From IMG/VR virus record IMGVR_UViG_3300042389_000481, positions 1 to 46,339 of that record: 46,339 nucleotides of DNA. One strand, 5' to 3'. Positions within the stretch are counted from its first letter, which is position 1. Each line of letters starts with the position of its first letter. A program made the position numbers and the translations under genes. The stretch comes from a virus. Shown here piece by piece: positions 14,605 through 22,680 of this stretch. A model generated the notes under the pieces. The model made no database searches. It had not been told where the DNA came from and saw only the letters and a list, made by a program, of their open reading frames with translations.

Positions 14605-16199
14605 TGTTGGGGTCTGCGCCGCTCGGCTCTGCGCCCCTCGGAGCGTCAGGCGGAGCGGCTCCGGCAGCCCAAGGCATCCAGGGGCTGCTGTTCCTCTTTG
14701 CGGGGCTGCTTGGGACAGGTGGCGGTGGAGTTGCGGCAGCTAACGCCTCCGCAACCGGCACCAGTACGGTTGATGCGACGACATCTGCTACCGCAAGTGC
14801 AGATGCGTCGGCAGTCGGCACAAGCACAGTTGCAGCAGTCGGGTCCACTGGTGGGGCGGTAGCCGCTGCTGATGCTGCGGCAACGGGCGCAAGCACTGTT
14901 GCGGCAAGCGCCACGGCAGTTCTCGGAACTGACGCCTCCGCAACCGGCACAAGCACAGTCGCCGCCACCGCATCCCGCACGCAGGCTGCCGATGCACTGG
15001 CATCCGGCACCAGCACCGTCGATGCCGTAGGGGCCAAGACCCAAGCGGCTGACGCGGCCGCTTCGGGCGCGAGTGTGGTTAGCGCCACCGCATCTCAAAC
15101 AGCCGCATCCACCGGGTCTGCCGCAGGCACCAGCACCGTCTCCGCAACGACATCGCAGGACAGGGCGACGACTGCAAGCGCAGTCGGCACCAGCACTGTT
15201 GCGGCTGTCGGCTCGACCGGCGGCGCGGTTGTGGCTGCCGACGGCTCCGCGACTGGAGTCAGCACGGTCGCAGCGGTCGGGGCCAAAACGCAGGCTGCGG
15301 ACGCGAGCGCCGCTGGCTCAAGCGTGGTGGCCGCGCAAGCAGCCCAGACGGCATCGGCTGCGGCATCGGCGACCGGGACCAGCACGGTTTCCGCAACCGG
15401 GGCGCGCACGCAGTCTGCAACCGCAACGGCTGTTGGCATCAGCACCGTCGCAGCAGACGCAAGCGAAATCTCGGCCACGAACGCAACGGCTGTGGGCGCG
15501 TCCACGGTGTCGGCCACGTCGGCGCGGGTTGCGGAGACATCGGCTTCGGCGTCGGGGGCAAGTACCGTTGCCGCGACCGCATCGGAGACTGGCGCGGCAA
15601 ACGCAGACGCAGTCGGGTCCAGCACCGTTGACGCCTCCAGCGCTCGCGTCCAGGCGGCAGACGCCAACGCAGTCGGCAGCAGCACGGTCGATGCCGTCAC
15701 CCCAAGCGTTGCGGCGACCTCCGCGTCAGCAATCGGCCAGAGCATTGTCTCGGCAGAGGCGCGGATCGTTGGCGGCGCGGCGTCGGTCCCGCAGAAGTTC
15801 GCTCGGTGGGCGTCGTACCAGCGCAGGCCGAATGCGTACCTGCGCCAGGTCAGCCCCGGCGTCTACCTCCGCGCCAGCACCACCGAAAGGCCGGTCGTCA
15901 TCGTTAACGACCAGGAGATCGGGCCTGCCGAGGACTTGCGCGGCGAGCGCTTGGCCCGGATGCTCGCCCAAGGGCTGGACCGTAGGGATGTGCGGAAGAT
16001 CCGCAAGATCCTCCGCCGCCTTGACGAGCCACCCGAAGCCGTCGAGCCCGCTCCGCAACCGAAACCAGAGCCCCCGAAGTCCGCAGAGGCGCAGAAGCTG
16101 ATCGAGGAGATCAACGCCTCGACCGGTCGCCGCGTCACGATGACAACCAATTCCATCGAGGAAGAGGTTGCGGTCCTTGTGGCGCTCGGGATCATATAG
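14601..16199 (+). CDS. Repeat fibre protein with 17 Ser/Thr/Ala-rich units
   Basis: This 532-aa protein has a Gly/Ala-rich leader. It then shows about seventeen tandem units, mostly 20 residues, with consensus AxAxGxSTVxA followed by a variable stretch often ending in D (residues about 51-390). Two units are 23 residues and contain GSTGGAV. The regular spacing suggests a solenoid or fibrous trimer. The C-terminal 140 residues differ: FARWASYQRRPNAYLRQV, a basic helical region, and a Pro-rich linker (EPAPQPKPEPP). The GTG at 14601 and the ATG at 14604 are both possible starts, overlapping the previous stop. Abundant Ser/Thr makes it a candidate glycosylation target (inference). Confidence 0.7.
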   Translation: MMLGSAPLGSAPLGASGGAAPAAQGIQGLLFLFAGLLGTGGGGVAAANASATGTSTVDATTSATASADASAVGTSTVAAVGSTGGAVAAADAAATGASTVAASATAVLGTDASATGTSTVAATASRTQAADALASGTSTVDAVGAKTQAADAAASGASVVSATASQTAASTGSAAGTSTVSATTSQDRATTASAVGTSTVAAVGSTGGAVVAADGSATGVSTVAAVGAKTQAADASAAGSSVVAAQAAQTASAAASATGTSTVSATGARTQSATATAVGISTVAADASEISATNATAVGASTVSATSARVAETSASASGASTVAATASETGAANADAVGSSTVDASSARVQAADANAVGSSTVDAVTPSVAATSASAIGQSIVSAEARIVGGAASVPQKFARWASYQRRPNAYLRQVSPGVYLRASTTERPVVIVNDQEIGPAEDLRGERLARMLAQGLDRRDVRKIRKILRRLDEPPEAVEPAPQPKPEPPKSAEAQKLIEEINASTGRRVTMTTNSIEEEVAVLVALGII

Positions 16200-16227
16200 C
16201 CCCCGCAACCCGCCAGAAGGACATCGC

Positions 16228-16476
16228 ATGCCCAAGACACCCGCATGGCAGCGCAAGGAAGGCCAAAGCCCGAAAGGGGGTCTCAACGCCAAGGGACGCG
16301 CGAGCTACAAGGCCGCGACCGGCGGCACCCTCAAGCCCCCGCAGCCAGAGGGCGGCCCTCGCAAGCGGTCGTTCTGCGCCCGCATGGAAGGCATGAAGAA
16401 GAAGCTGACCTCGGCCAAGACCGCGAGCGATCCCAATAGCCGGATCAACAAGTCCCTCCGCGCATGGAAGTGCTGA
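16228..16476 (+). CDS. DUF6321-type small phage protein
   Basis: This 82-aa basic protein has the pattern AWQRKEGQSPKGGLNAKGRASY, then GPRKRSFCARMEGM and a C-terminal NSRINKSLRAWKC. This matches the small family annotated as DUF6321 in podoviruses. The function is unknown, and the high Lys/Arg content suggests nucleic-acid or virion association. The ATG at 16228 is chosen because the conserved sequence begins there. Confidence 0.72.
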   Translation: MPKTPAWQRKEGQSPKGGLNAKGRASYKAATGGTLKPPQPEGGPRKRSFCARMEGMKKKLTSAKTASDPNSRINKSLRAWKC

Positions 16477-16477
16477 C

Positions 16478-16636
16478 ATGAAGAAGCCCGTCTGGGACCG
16501 AAAGCGTCCCGCATCTCTTGGAGCGCCCAAGAGGCTCTCCCCCGCGCAGAAGGCGTCTGCGAAAGCGGCTGCGGCGAAGGCTGGGCGTCCCTACCCCAAC
16601 CTCGTTGACAACATGCGCGCGGCGAGGCGCAAGTGA
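16478..16636 (+). CDS. Small basic conserved protein (52 aa)
   Basis: This short gene starts one base after the DUF6321-type gene. It encodes a 52-aa peptide with an Ala/Lys-rich helix (SPAQKASAKAAAAKAGRPYP) and the ending NLVDNMRAARRK. The RPYPNLVDNMRAA motif recurs in small phage proteins in the same neighbourhood of other podoviruses, as far as I recall. Its stop overlaps the GTG of the next gene. The function is unknown, but the basic charge suggests DNA or capsid-interior binding. Confidence 0.65.
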   Translation: MKKPVWDRKRPASLGAPKRLSPAQKASAKAAAAKAGRPYPNLVDNMRAARRK

Positions 16637-16839
16637 TCCACGGTGTTGACCCCGATGAGGTCGAGAACTGGCGTCGGCACCCGGTCACGCAGTTCCTGTT
16701 CCAGGAGATCCGCAGGCAGAACGTGAACCACCGTTACCGGGTTGCCTCCGACCTTCTAACGCTCGGCCGCGCGCAGGGCTTCGACGAAGCTCTTGCGCTG
16801 GTGGGTAGGTTGCTCAATTCGCCCGAATCGATAGGCTGA
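16633..16839 (+). CDS. Small hypothetical protein
   Basis: This 68-aa protein starts with GTG overlapping the preceding stop codon. It contains NWRRHPVTQFLFQEIRRQNV and a predicted helix (FDEALALVGRLLNS). It is mostly helical and weakly basic. The overlap pattern supports translation; the function is not recognised. Confidence 0.55.
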   Translation: MIHGVDPDEVENWRRHPVTQFLFQEIRRQNVNHRYRVASDLLTLGRAQGFDEALALVGRLLNSPESIG

Positions 16840-16857
16840 TCCAGAACGGAGGCCCGC

Positions 16858-17730
16858 ATGATCCGCAGAGCCAAGCGCATGAAGACAAGCCAGATCGACG
16901 CAGCGATGGAGGTCCTCCGCAGCAAGGGGCGCTATGGCGACACGGAGCTTGCCCATGTGAACCCGCGCGAGAAGGCGATCCTGAAGGCAATGGGCGGGAG
17001 CGGAACGAGGAACCCACGCACGGGTTTGCGGGAGTATTACGACGAAGGCGGATCGCCTGCGGGGGACACCGGCGGGATGATGGGCGACACGACCGGGCAG
17101 TCCCCGGTCTCGGGCATCGTCAGCGGCGAAGCGTTCGGCCCTGCGGAGCCGACGTTCATGGAAACCGCCAAGGGTTACATGACGCAAGCCCTTGAAGACC
17201 CGAACAATATCCCGGGGCTTGGATTCACTGGCATGGCCCTCGGACAGGTCATGTCTGCTGCCAACCGCTCCGCCCGCGAAGCGGGGTATTCGGTTCAGGA
17301 CCCGATCAGGGAGCGCGAGGCATACGAGGCCGGGTTCCAGGGCAACCGCTCCATGGGGGATAACATCGCGGCGGCACTCGGGTCCGTTCCTGTCTCCGCC
17401 CCGACTCCTGCCTACTTGCGGGGTGGGTCCATGTCCCCCCCGCAGGAGATCTCGTCCTTCATCGGCCCGGGGATGACCGACCTTCAGCAGCGAGCCCTGA
17501 TCTCCACATACGGCACGCAGGGGGTAAACAGCGCCTTCCGCACCGACCCCGTGCGCCGCTACTACGCGAATCTCCTGTCTCGCGGGCTGATTTCCGACCA
17601 GGGCTCGCCCGTGCAGCAGCCCTACATCTTGCCCATCGAGCAGCAATATGCCTCCATGGTGCTGGGCCGCCCGATGACCAACCCCTCGGATGCGGCGGCG
17701 GCCTATGAGTCGATCCGGGGCCTCCTGTGA
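16858..17730 (+). CDS. Putative internal virion or head-associated protein
   Basis: This 290-aa protein begins MIRRAKRMKTSQIDAAMEVL and has a Gly-rich segment with HVNPREKAILKAMGG near residues 38-52 and LREYYDEGG near 62-70. The rest is Ala/Gly/Pro-rich with no transmembrane segment or catalytic motif. Composition resembles phage internal or capsid-associated proteins. It ends a subset of small genes before the co-chaperonin. The role is inferred from position only. Confidence 0.5.
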   Translation: MIRRAKRMKTSQIDAAMEVLRSKGRYGDTELAHVNPREKAILKAMGGSGTRNPRTGLREYYDEGGSPAGDTGGMMGDTTGQSPVSGIVSGEAFGPAEPTFMETAKGYMTQALEDPNNIPGLGFTGMALGQVMSAANRSAREAGYSVQDPIREREAYEAGFQGNRSMGDNIAAALGSVPVSAPTPAYLRGGSMSPPQEISSFIGPGMTDLQQRALISTYGTQGVNSAFRTDPVRRYYANLLSRGLISDQGSPVQQPYILPIEQQYASMVLGRPMTNPSDAAAAYESIRGLL

Positions 17731-17740
17731 GGAGAGTGCC

Positions 17741-17782
17741 GTGAAGAAGAAGCCGATGAAGAAAGGTGGCCGGGGCTGTTAA
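17741..17782 (+). CDS. 13-residue lysine-rich peptide gene
   Basis: A GTG start with an excellent GGAGAG ribosome site (17731-17736) opens a 14-codon frame encoding MKKKPMKKGGRGC. It follows directly after the 290-aa protein. Lys/Gly-rich micro-ORFs are known near structural genes of other phages. It could instead be a leader for the hairpin that overlaps its stop codon. Confidence is limited by size. Confidence 0.4.
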   Translation: MKKKPMKKGGRGC

Positions 17783-17790
17783 CAGCCCGG
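17770..17790 (+). promoter_or_regulatory. Hairpin upstream of the co-chaperonin gene
   Basis: An eight-base perfect inverted repeat (GGGCTGTT/AACAGCCC) with flanking CC/GG pairs and one bulged G overlaps the stop of the 13-aa peptide gene. A second GGGG/CCCC stem follows near 17807-17822. There is no T tract, so an intrinsic terminator is unlikely. An attenuator or mRNA-processing site is possible. Confidence 0.4.
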
Positions 17791-17897
17791 ACCACCAGGA
17801 AGGGTGGGGCCTGATTCCCCCTCCTGTCAGACCCCCCCTTCCGCACCTTCCTCAAATCGCTACGTTGCGAACTGGGCATCCCGCCCAAGAGGAAGGT

Positions 17898-18215
17898 ATG
17901 AGCAAGAAACTGAAGCCCTTGTTCGCAAGGGTTGTGGTTCGTGCTGAGACGCTTCAGGCGTCCATCGCGAGCAAGTTCTCCGGCCTGTCGAAGATGGGCT
18001 TTGAGATCCCCAAGACCGTCGAAGACAAGATGATCCCGGACGAGGGCGTCGTCATTGCTGTGGGCGAGGCCTGCGAGGTGATGAAGCCCGGCGACCGGGT
18101 GCTGTTCGGCAAGTGGGCGGCCAAGCCCATTGCGTTCGAGCCCGGCCTCTACGTGATGCAGGAGGAGGACATCATCGGCATCATCGAAGACGACGGGAAG
18201 GGAGGCTCCGCATGA
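17898..18215 (+). CDS. GroES-like co-chaperonin
   Basis: This 105-aa protein has the GroES/Cpn10 layout. An N-terminal KPLFARVVVRAE strand corresponds to the family's R-L-DRVxVK, a long Ser/Gly/Met-rich loop at 19-45 is in the place of the mobile loop that binds GroEL, and DEGVVIAVGE, KPGDRVLFGKWA and a C-terminal YVMQEEDIIGIIED follow. It lies directly before scaffold and capsid genes and is linked to the scaffold by ATGA. T4 gp31 is a precedent for a phage co-chaperonin that replaces GroES to fold the capsid protein. No GroEL gene is present, so it would act with host GroEL (inference). Confidence 0.82.
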   Translation: MSKKLKPLFARVVVRAETLQASIASKFSGLSKMGFEIPKTVEDKMIPDEGVVIAVGEACEVMKPGDRVLFGKWAAKPIAFEPGLYVMQEEDIIGIIEDDGKGGSA

Positions 18216-19153
18216 GTGCAGAGCGCATCGGGAACCGGGTCGAGGTGTCGGATGACGAAACGGTCTCCCCGCAAAAGCCCGCTGAGACCCAACCGGCCGC
18301 AGCCCCCGCCAGACCAGTCCCAGCCCTCAAAGCCCAAGCAAAGCCCGAAGAGGGCGAGGAGAAGGGGACGGACTGGGTAGAAATCGACGACCCCAAGCTC
18401 AAGGCCCGGTTCAATCGCCTGTATCGGCACACCAAGGAGGCCAACGAGCGGGCGGAGAAGACCGAACGCCAGATTGCGCTCCTTGCGGAGCAGAACAACA
18501 AGCTCCAGAAGGCCCTCGAAACCATCGCTGGCGGGCTCAAGGACAAGGAGACCCAGGCGGAACTGGCTGACCTCAAGCGAAGCGCCAAGGAAGCCCTGGC
18601 AACGGGCGACACCGAGGCCTTCATGGAGGTCAACGAGCGTCTCCTGGAGATCAAGCAGGAAACCAAGAAGCCTGCCCCTGCGCCTGCTGACGCCGCGCCG
18701 CAGCCGATCAGCCAAACGGAGGAGAGGGTCCTCCATACGTGGCAGCAGGCTACCGGCGACGACGGGGAGGTGTTGCGTCCTTGGGCGCAGCCGAACCACC
18801 CCGAGTTCGCCGCGACGCTGGACATGATCGAGAAGCTCTCCAAGGAGCCGGAGATGGCCAATGCGTCCATCCGCGAACTCCTCAAGGAGGTCGATAGGCG
18901 CATGGCCAAAGTCCTCGACATCGACGACGAGGACGAGCCGCGCAACCCTGTCCGCAGGGCTTTCGCGGCTCCGCGCGGCCGGGCCGCCCCTGCCGAACGG
19001 CAATCCACCGCACTGACGAATCAGGAGCGTGTGATCGCTGAAGCGATGTTCATGGGGAGTCGTGGGTCTCTTGCCAAGACGGCGAAGGAAGCTCACGAAT
19101 TGTATCTCAAGCAGAAGCGACTGACCGGTAGGTCGGTTGCGGTGGAGGACTGA
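18212..19153 (+). CDS. Head scaffolding protein
   Basis: This 313-aa protein is acidic and lacks globular motifs. It has a Pro/Ala-rich N-terminus, a long coiled coil (about residues 60-155, KEANERAEKTERQIALLAEQ and onwards), a Pro/Ala linker and a helical C-terminus (NQERVIAEAMFMG, LYLKQKRLTG). This is the typical layout of a podovirus scaffold that directs capsid assembly and then leaves. It lies between the co-chaperonin and the capsid gene group. Confidence 0.75.
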   Translation: MSAERIGNRVEVSDDETVSPQKPAETQPAAAPARPVPALKAQAKPEEGEEKGTDWVEIDDPKLKARFNRLYRHTKEANERAEKTERQIALLAEQNNKLQKALETIAGGLKDKETQAELADLKRSAKEALATGDTEAFMEVNERLLEIKQETKKPAPAPADAAPQPISQTEERVLHTWQQATGDDGEVLRPWAQPNHPEFAATLDMIEKLSKEPEMANASIRELLKEVDRRMAKVLDIDDEDEPRNPVRRAFAAPRGRAAPAERQSTALTNQERVIAEAMFMGSRGSLAKTAKEAHELYLKQKRLTGRSVAVED

Positions 19154-19155
19154 AT

Positions 19156-19608
19156 ATGTCAGACAGCAACGAAATCGAATCCGCAGCCGGTGCGCTTGCG
19201 GATGCGGTGAAGGGCCGCAGGAAGGTCGCGAAGAAAGGGAACCGTAGCTGGGCTCCCGCCGCGCCACTCGGCATCAAGAGCAAGGACCCGTCGAGCAGAC
19301 TCCGGTGGGTCCACGCCGAACCGGCCAACATGCTGCGAAAGCGAGCGGAAGGCTGGGAGCAGGCACGCATGGGCGACGCTATCCACGACCGTCCGAACGG
19401 TGTGGACAGCGGAGCGGGAACACCAGCCGGTGTGCTGGAATACCGGGACATGGTCCTGATGAAGATGCCCGAAGAGATGGCTCGCGAGCGTGAGGAGTAC
19501 TACCGCAACGCATCGCAAGAGCAGGTTTCGGGACTCAAGACCAGGACCAAACGAGACATTCGCGCCAGGACGGGCGTCACCGTCGAAGGCGACATCACCA
19601 TCGATTAA
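19156..19608 (+). CDS. Small capsid-region protein
   Basis: This 150-aa protein has a basic N-terminal third (GRRKVAKKGNRSW), a middle segment RLRWVHAEPANMLRKRAEGWEQAR and a C-terminal helix (EEMAREREEYYRNASQEQVSGL). It follows the scaffold by two bases. A GGAGGA ribosome site is present. Proteins like this lie just ahead of capsid genes in related phages and are of unknown function. Confidence 0.6.
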   Translation: MSDSNEIESAAGALADAVKGRRKVAKKGNRSWAPAAPLGIKSKDPSSRLRWVHAEPANMLRKRAEGWEQARMGDAIHDRPNGVDSGAGTPAGVLEYRDMVLMKMPEEMAREREEYYRNASQEQVSGLKTRTKRDIRARTGVTVEGDITID

Positions 19609-19632
19609 CCCCTCCATGAGGAGACACAACCA

Positions 19633-20226
19633 ATGACCGACGCTCCCTATGGCCTTCAGGCCATTCGGAACAAGGCCGCTGGGAACACGCTCCGCACGAA
19701 GCTCTATCGAGTGACTGCGTCGGGCAACACCCAGGGGATCTTCATCAATGACCCGGTTCGCTTCAATTCGGCGGGCTTGGGCGTCATCCGGCTCTCGTCC
19801 AACGCGGCGGCGAACACCCGCTGCCTGGGCGTCGTGTCGGAACTGTTTGACGAAAACGGCAAGCCGCTGACCTTCAGCCTCCCCACCCGTGGCCCGTTCC
19901 TTCCGGCGGCGACGGCTGGCTGGGCTGCGGTCTACGACAGTCAGCAGGTCACGTTCATGTGCCAGGTGGACGCCTCCGCTGCGGAGACGCTCGTCGGGCA
20001 GTACGTGTCCCTGACCGCCGCAACGAACGGCAACACCGCTGCTGGCACCTCGGTGATGCAGATCCGTGCGGCGTCGGCAGACACCTCGGTCAAGACCTTC
20101 CAGGTCCTTGGTCTTGCGCCGACCGAGGCTCGCGGCCTTGGCTCGGTGGCGAACAATGCGGCCTGGGGCAATGCCTTCATCGACATCGAGGTCCGCATCG
20201 CTCTCCACTCCTACACCTCGACCTGA
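19633..20226 (+). CDS. Capsid decoration or head structural protein
   Basis: This 197-aa protein begins MTDAPYGLQAIRNKAAGNTL and is mostly beta sequence: NTQGIFINDPVRF, a TRGPFLPAATAG segment and a C-terminal IDIEVRIALHSYTST. It is directly upstream of the major capsid gene with a good GAGGAG site. Placement and beta content suggest a head decoration or stabilising protein. A minor capsid role is also possible. Confidence 0.6.
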   Translation: MTDAPYGLQAIRNKAAGNTLRTKLYRVTASGNTQGIFINDPVRFNSAGLGVIRLSSNAAANTRCLGVVSELFDENGKPLTFSLPTRGPFLPAATAGWAAVYDSQQVTFMCQVDASAAETLVGQYVSLTAATNGNTAAGTSVMQIRAASADTSVKTFQVLGLAPTEARGLGSVANNAAWGNAFIDIEVRIALHSYTST

Positions 20227-20241
20227 TAGGGAGGCGAGAAC

Positions 20242-21132
20242 ATGACAACCGGAACTGGCAATCTTCCCGAACTCCTGTGGCCCGGCATCTCGACGATCTG
20301 GGCCGACACCTACCGGCGATACCCGCCGCTGTGGAACCGCTTCATGATCCTGCGCCGCAGCACCAAGGCGTTCGAGAAGGAGCAGGGCGTCACCGGCTTC
20401 GGCCTTGTGGGGCAGAAAGACGATGGGGATTCCGTCCCCTACGTGGACATGCTCCAGGGCTATCAGCGTGAGTACGTCAACCTGACCTACGGGCTGGGGA
20501 CGACGATCACCCGCGAACTGATGGAGGACGAGCAGTACAACGTCATCAACAACGTGCCGAAGATGCTGGCGGAGTCGATGCGTCAGACCGAAGAAACGGT
20601 CGCCGCCTCGGTCTTCAACCTGGGCTTCAGCACGATGCTTGGTGCCGATGGGCTCCCGTTCTTCAGCGCGACGCACGCCAACGTCCGAGGTGGCACGCAG
20701 CGCAACATCCCCGGTGTCGCCTCGGATCTCACGCAGGCGTCGCTGGAGCAGTCGTACATCGACATCCACGACTGGCGCGACGATTCGGACCTGAAGATCA
20801 ACCTCATGCCGGAGAAGCTGCTGGTGGCCCCCACCAACCGCTTCGTGGGTGAGAAGATCCTCGGGACGAAGTTCGCGGTGGGCTCTGCTGACAACGACAT
20901 CAATCCGATGGCGGGCCAGCTTGAGCTGATCGTGAATCCGTTCCTGACGGACCCGGATGCGTGGTTCATCATCACGAACGCCAAGGCGGGCGCGACCTTC
21001 TACCGTCGCCGCAACGCCGAGATCACCCGTGACAACGAGTTCGACACGGAGATCCTCAAGACGAAGACGACGGCGCGCTTTTCCGTGGGTGCCACGGACT
21101 GGCGTTACGCCTACGCTTCGGCTGGCGCGTAA
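20242..21132 (+). CDS. Major capsid protein (Mu gpT-like HK97 fold)
   Basis: This 296-aa protein resembles the Mu gpT-like major head subunit family. An N-terminal helical segment (LWPGISTIWADTYRRYPPLW) and TTITRELMEDEQYNV near residues 92-106 are followed by FSATHANVRGG, LMPEKLLVAPTNRFVGEKIL near 188-207, and a C-terminal RFSVGATDWRYAYASAGA, all usual for that fold. It has a GGGAGG site before the ATG and is followed by a strong intrinsic terminator, as expected for the most abundant late product. Confidence 0.87.
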   Translation: MTTGTGNLPELLWPGISTIWADTYRRYPPLWNRFMILRRSTKAFEKEQGVTGFGLVGQKDDGDSVPYVDMLQGYQREYVNLTYGLGTTITRELMEDEQYNVINNVPKMLAESMRQTEETVAASVFNLGFSTMLGADGLPFFSATHANVRGGTQRNIPGVASDLTQASLEQSYIDIHDWRDDSDLKINLMPEKLLVAPTNRFVGEKILGTKFAVGSADNDINPMAGQLELIVNPFLTDPDAWFIITNAKAGATFYRRRNAEITRDNEFDTEILKTKTTARFSVGATDWRYAYASAGA

Positions 21133-21158
21133 GCCCAGGCAACATCCTGGCTGGGTGA

Positions 21159-21179
21159 GGGGGGCTTCGGCCCCCCTTT
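21159..21179 (+). terminator. Intrinsic terminator after the capsid gene
   Basis: GGGGGGC, a TTCG tetraloop and GCCCCCC are followed by TTT, about 27 bases after the capsid stop. The seven-base GC stem with a UUCG loop is a strong terminator form, although the U tract is short. It is the clearest rightward terminator in the late block. Confidence 0.85.
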
Positions 21180-21191
21180 CTCATGGGGTAC

Positions 21192-21219
21192 TTGTGAACG
21201 AAGCCGTGGGCAGTAGAGT
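21192..21219 (+). promoter_or_regulatory. Candidate promoter after the capsid terminator
   Basis: TTGTGA (21192-21197) and TAGAGT (21214-21219) are 16 bases apart. They lie between the terminator and the next gene, where a new promoter would be needed. The match is only moderate on each box. Confidence 0.35.
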
Positions 21220-21246
21220 GCCGGAAGATCAACAAAGGATCTCCCC

Positions 21247-22677
21247 ATGACAGGCAAGACCCAGTTCATCGGCCCCGTCGCTTCTGGCGTGGACAGCGGC
21301 GCGACTGCGCTCACCACGAAGGCTTATGGCCGGTTCACCGTCTGGACGCAGGTGACCCCCGTTCCGGTCACGTCCCTGCCTGTTGCGGTCCTGCCGTTCG
21401 ATGCCGTTCTCCGCGAGATCAACGTCTGGAAGTCCGGGGCGTTCAGCGGGGAAGCGCTTGTGAAGTTCGGCACGGTTGCCGGTGGCTCCGACAACCTCGG
21501 CAGCGTCTCGGTTTCCGGGACTGCGATCTATCGGGTCAACGCCGCGACGGCGCAGACGACACTCCCGTTCAGCCATGCGGGCGTCTCTGCCGCCGGGACG
21601 CCAATCTACCTCTCCACGGGAGCGATCTCCGGCGCGTCTTCTGCGCTTGCGTCGGCCGCCTTTGTGGAGGTGGTCTACACCCGCATCAGCCTTGCGGATC
21701 GCCCGGATCTCGTCGCGGCCATGAAGGGCAACGACACGACCTACCAGGGTCCGGTGCGGTCTGGCGCGCAGGATGTCGGCATCCCGGCTCGTCTGGTGTG
21801 CGGCACCCTCAAGACCTCGCAGCAGGCAACGGCAGCGTCGTCGCCGGTCTCGGGCCAGGTCATCGGGGTTCTCCCCTATGGCTCCTACCTCAACGAGATC
21901 AACTTCTATTGCCGCTCGGCCCCCGCAGGCGAGGCGACCGTGCGGTTTGCGGTGGATGGGGAGTCGGACAACCTCGGCAGCGTTTCCGTGTCGGCGGCCG
22001 GGACGTATTCCCTTGCGCTGACGACTGCGGTTCGCGCGACACTCCCCCGGGGCATCAACGCGGGCTCGTCCCGCCCGGTCCGCATGTCGGTCCTCGCTGC
22101 TTCCGGCAGCGTGGCGGCGCTCCAGGGCGTTGGGGAGATCGTCTTCACGCGCCTGGGCCAAGGTGACGGATACCCCGGCATCGGCCAAAAGGAGACCACG
22201 TTCCAGGGGCCGATTGCGACTGGCCAGCACCTGGGGACGTGGGGCGAGAAGAAGCCCGAACTCGGATGGGGCCGGTTCTCCAAGCTGACGACCAACATCG
22301 CCTCCACCAACGGGGTGGTCTCGGGCCAGCTTGTGGGGTTCCTCCCCATCGGAGCGGCTCTGGTCGGCATCAACTACATCGCCGGTACGGCTGCCGGTGG
22401 CGAGGCCACGGTTCGTGCGGGTACGTCCCCCACGGTCTTCACTTCGGACACCCTCGGCAGCGTGTCGGTCTCTGCGGCTGGCATCTACTCGGTCATTGGT
22501 GCGACGGCTGTCGGCGCGTTCGACAACTCGGGCATCAACCGGGCCAAGTCCGGTGCGACGGCTCAGGCCATCTACATCAACGTCGCCGCTGCATCCGGCA
22601 GCATCGCGTCGCTTTCGGCCAACTCGGCCATCGAGATCGTCTATACCCGTCTCGACCCTTCGATCTACGGAGTCTGA
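21247..22677 (+). CDS. Virion surface protein with three internal repeats
   Basis: This 476-aa protein is built of three copies of one beta domain of about 155 residues, at about 1-162, 163-315 and 316-476. Each copy begins with a (T)xFxGPVxSG-type strand, contains LGSVSVSxxGxY in the middle, and ends with EIVYTRL or a close variant. Such proteins are probably capsid or tail surface decorations whose domains came from gene duplication. It follows the capsid gene and terminator. No enzymatic motif is seen. Confidence 0.7.
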   Translation: MTGKTQFIGPVASGVDSGATALTTKAYGRFTVWTQVTPVPVTSLPVAVLPFDAVLREINVWKSGAFSGEALVKFGTVAGGSDNLGSVSVSGTAIYRVNAATAQTTLPFSHAGVSAAGTPIYLSTGAISGASSALASAAFVEVVYTRISLADRPDLVAAMKGNDTTYQGPVRSGAQDVGIPARLVCGTLKTSQQATAASSPVSGQVIGVLPYGSYLNEINFYCRSAPAGEATVRFAVDGESDNLGSVSVSAAGTYSLALTTAVRATLPRGINAGSSRPVRMSVLAASGSVAALQGVGEIVFTRLGQGDGYPGIGQKETTFQGPIATGQHLGTWGEKKPELGWGRFSKLTTNIASTNGVVSGQLVGFLPIGAALVGINYIAGTAAGGEATVRAGTSPTVFTSDTLGSVSVSAAGIYSVIGATAVGAFDNSGINRAKSGATAQAIYINVAAASGSIASLSANSAIEIVYTRLDPSIYGV

Positions 22678-22680
22678 TCC

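Noticed and set aside
18149-19267. 372-codon minus-strand frame
   Set aside because: It is antisense to the scaffold gene, without any protein motif.
19159-20769. 536-codon minus-strand frame
   Set aside because: It spans several well-supported plus-strand genes in the opposite strand and has Arg/Val/Asp-rich shadow composition.
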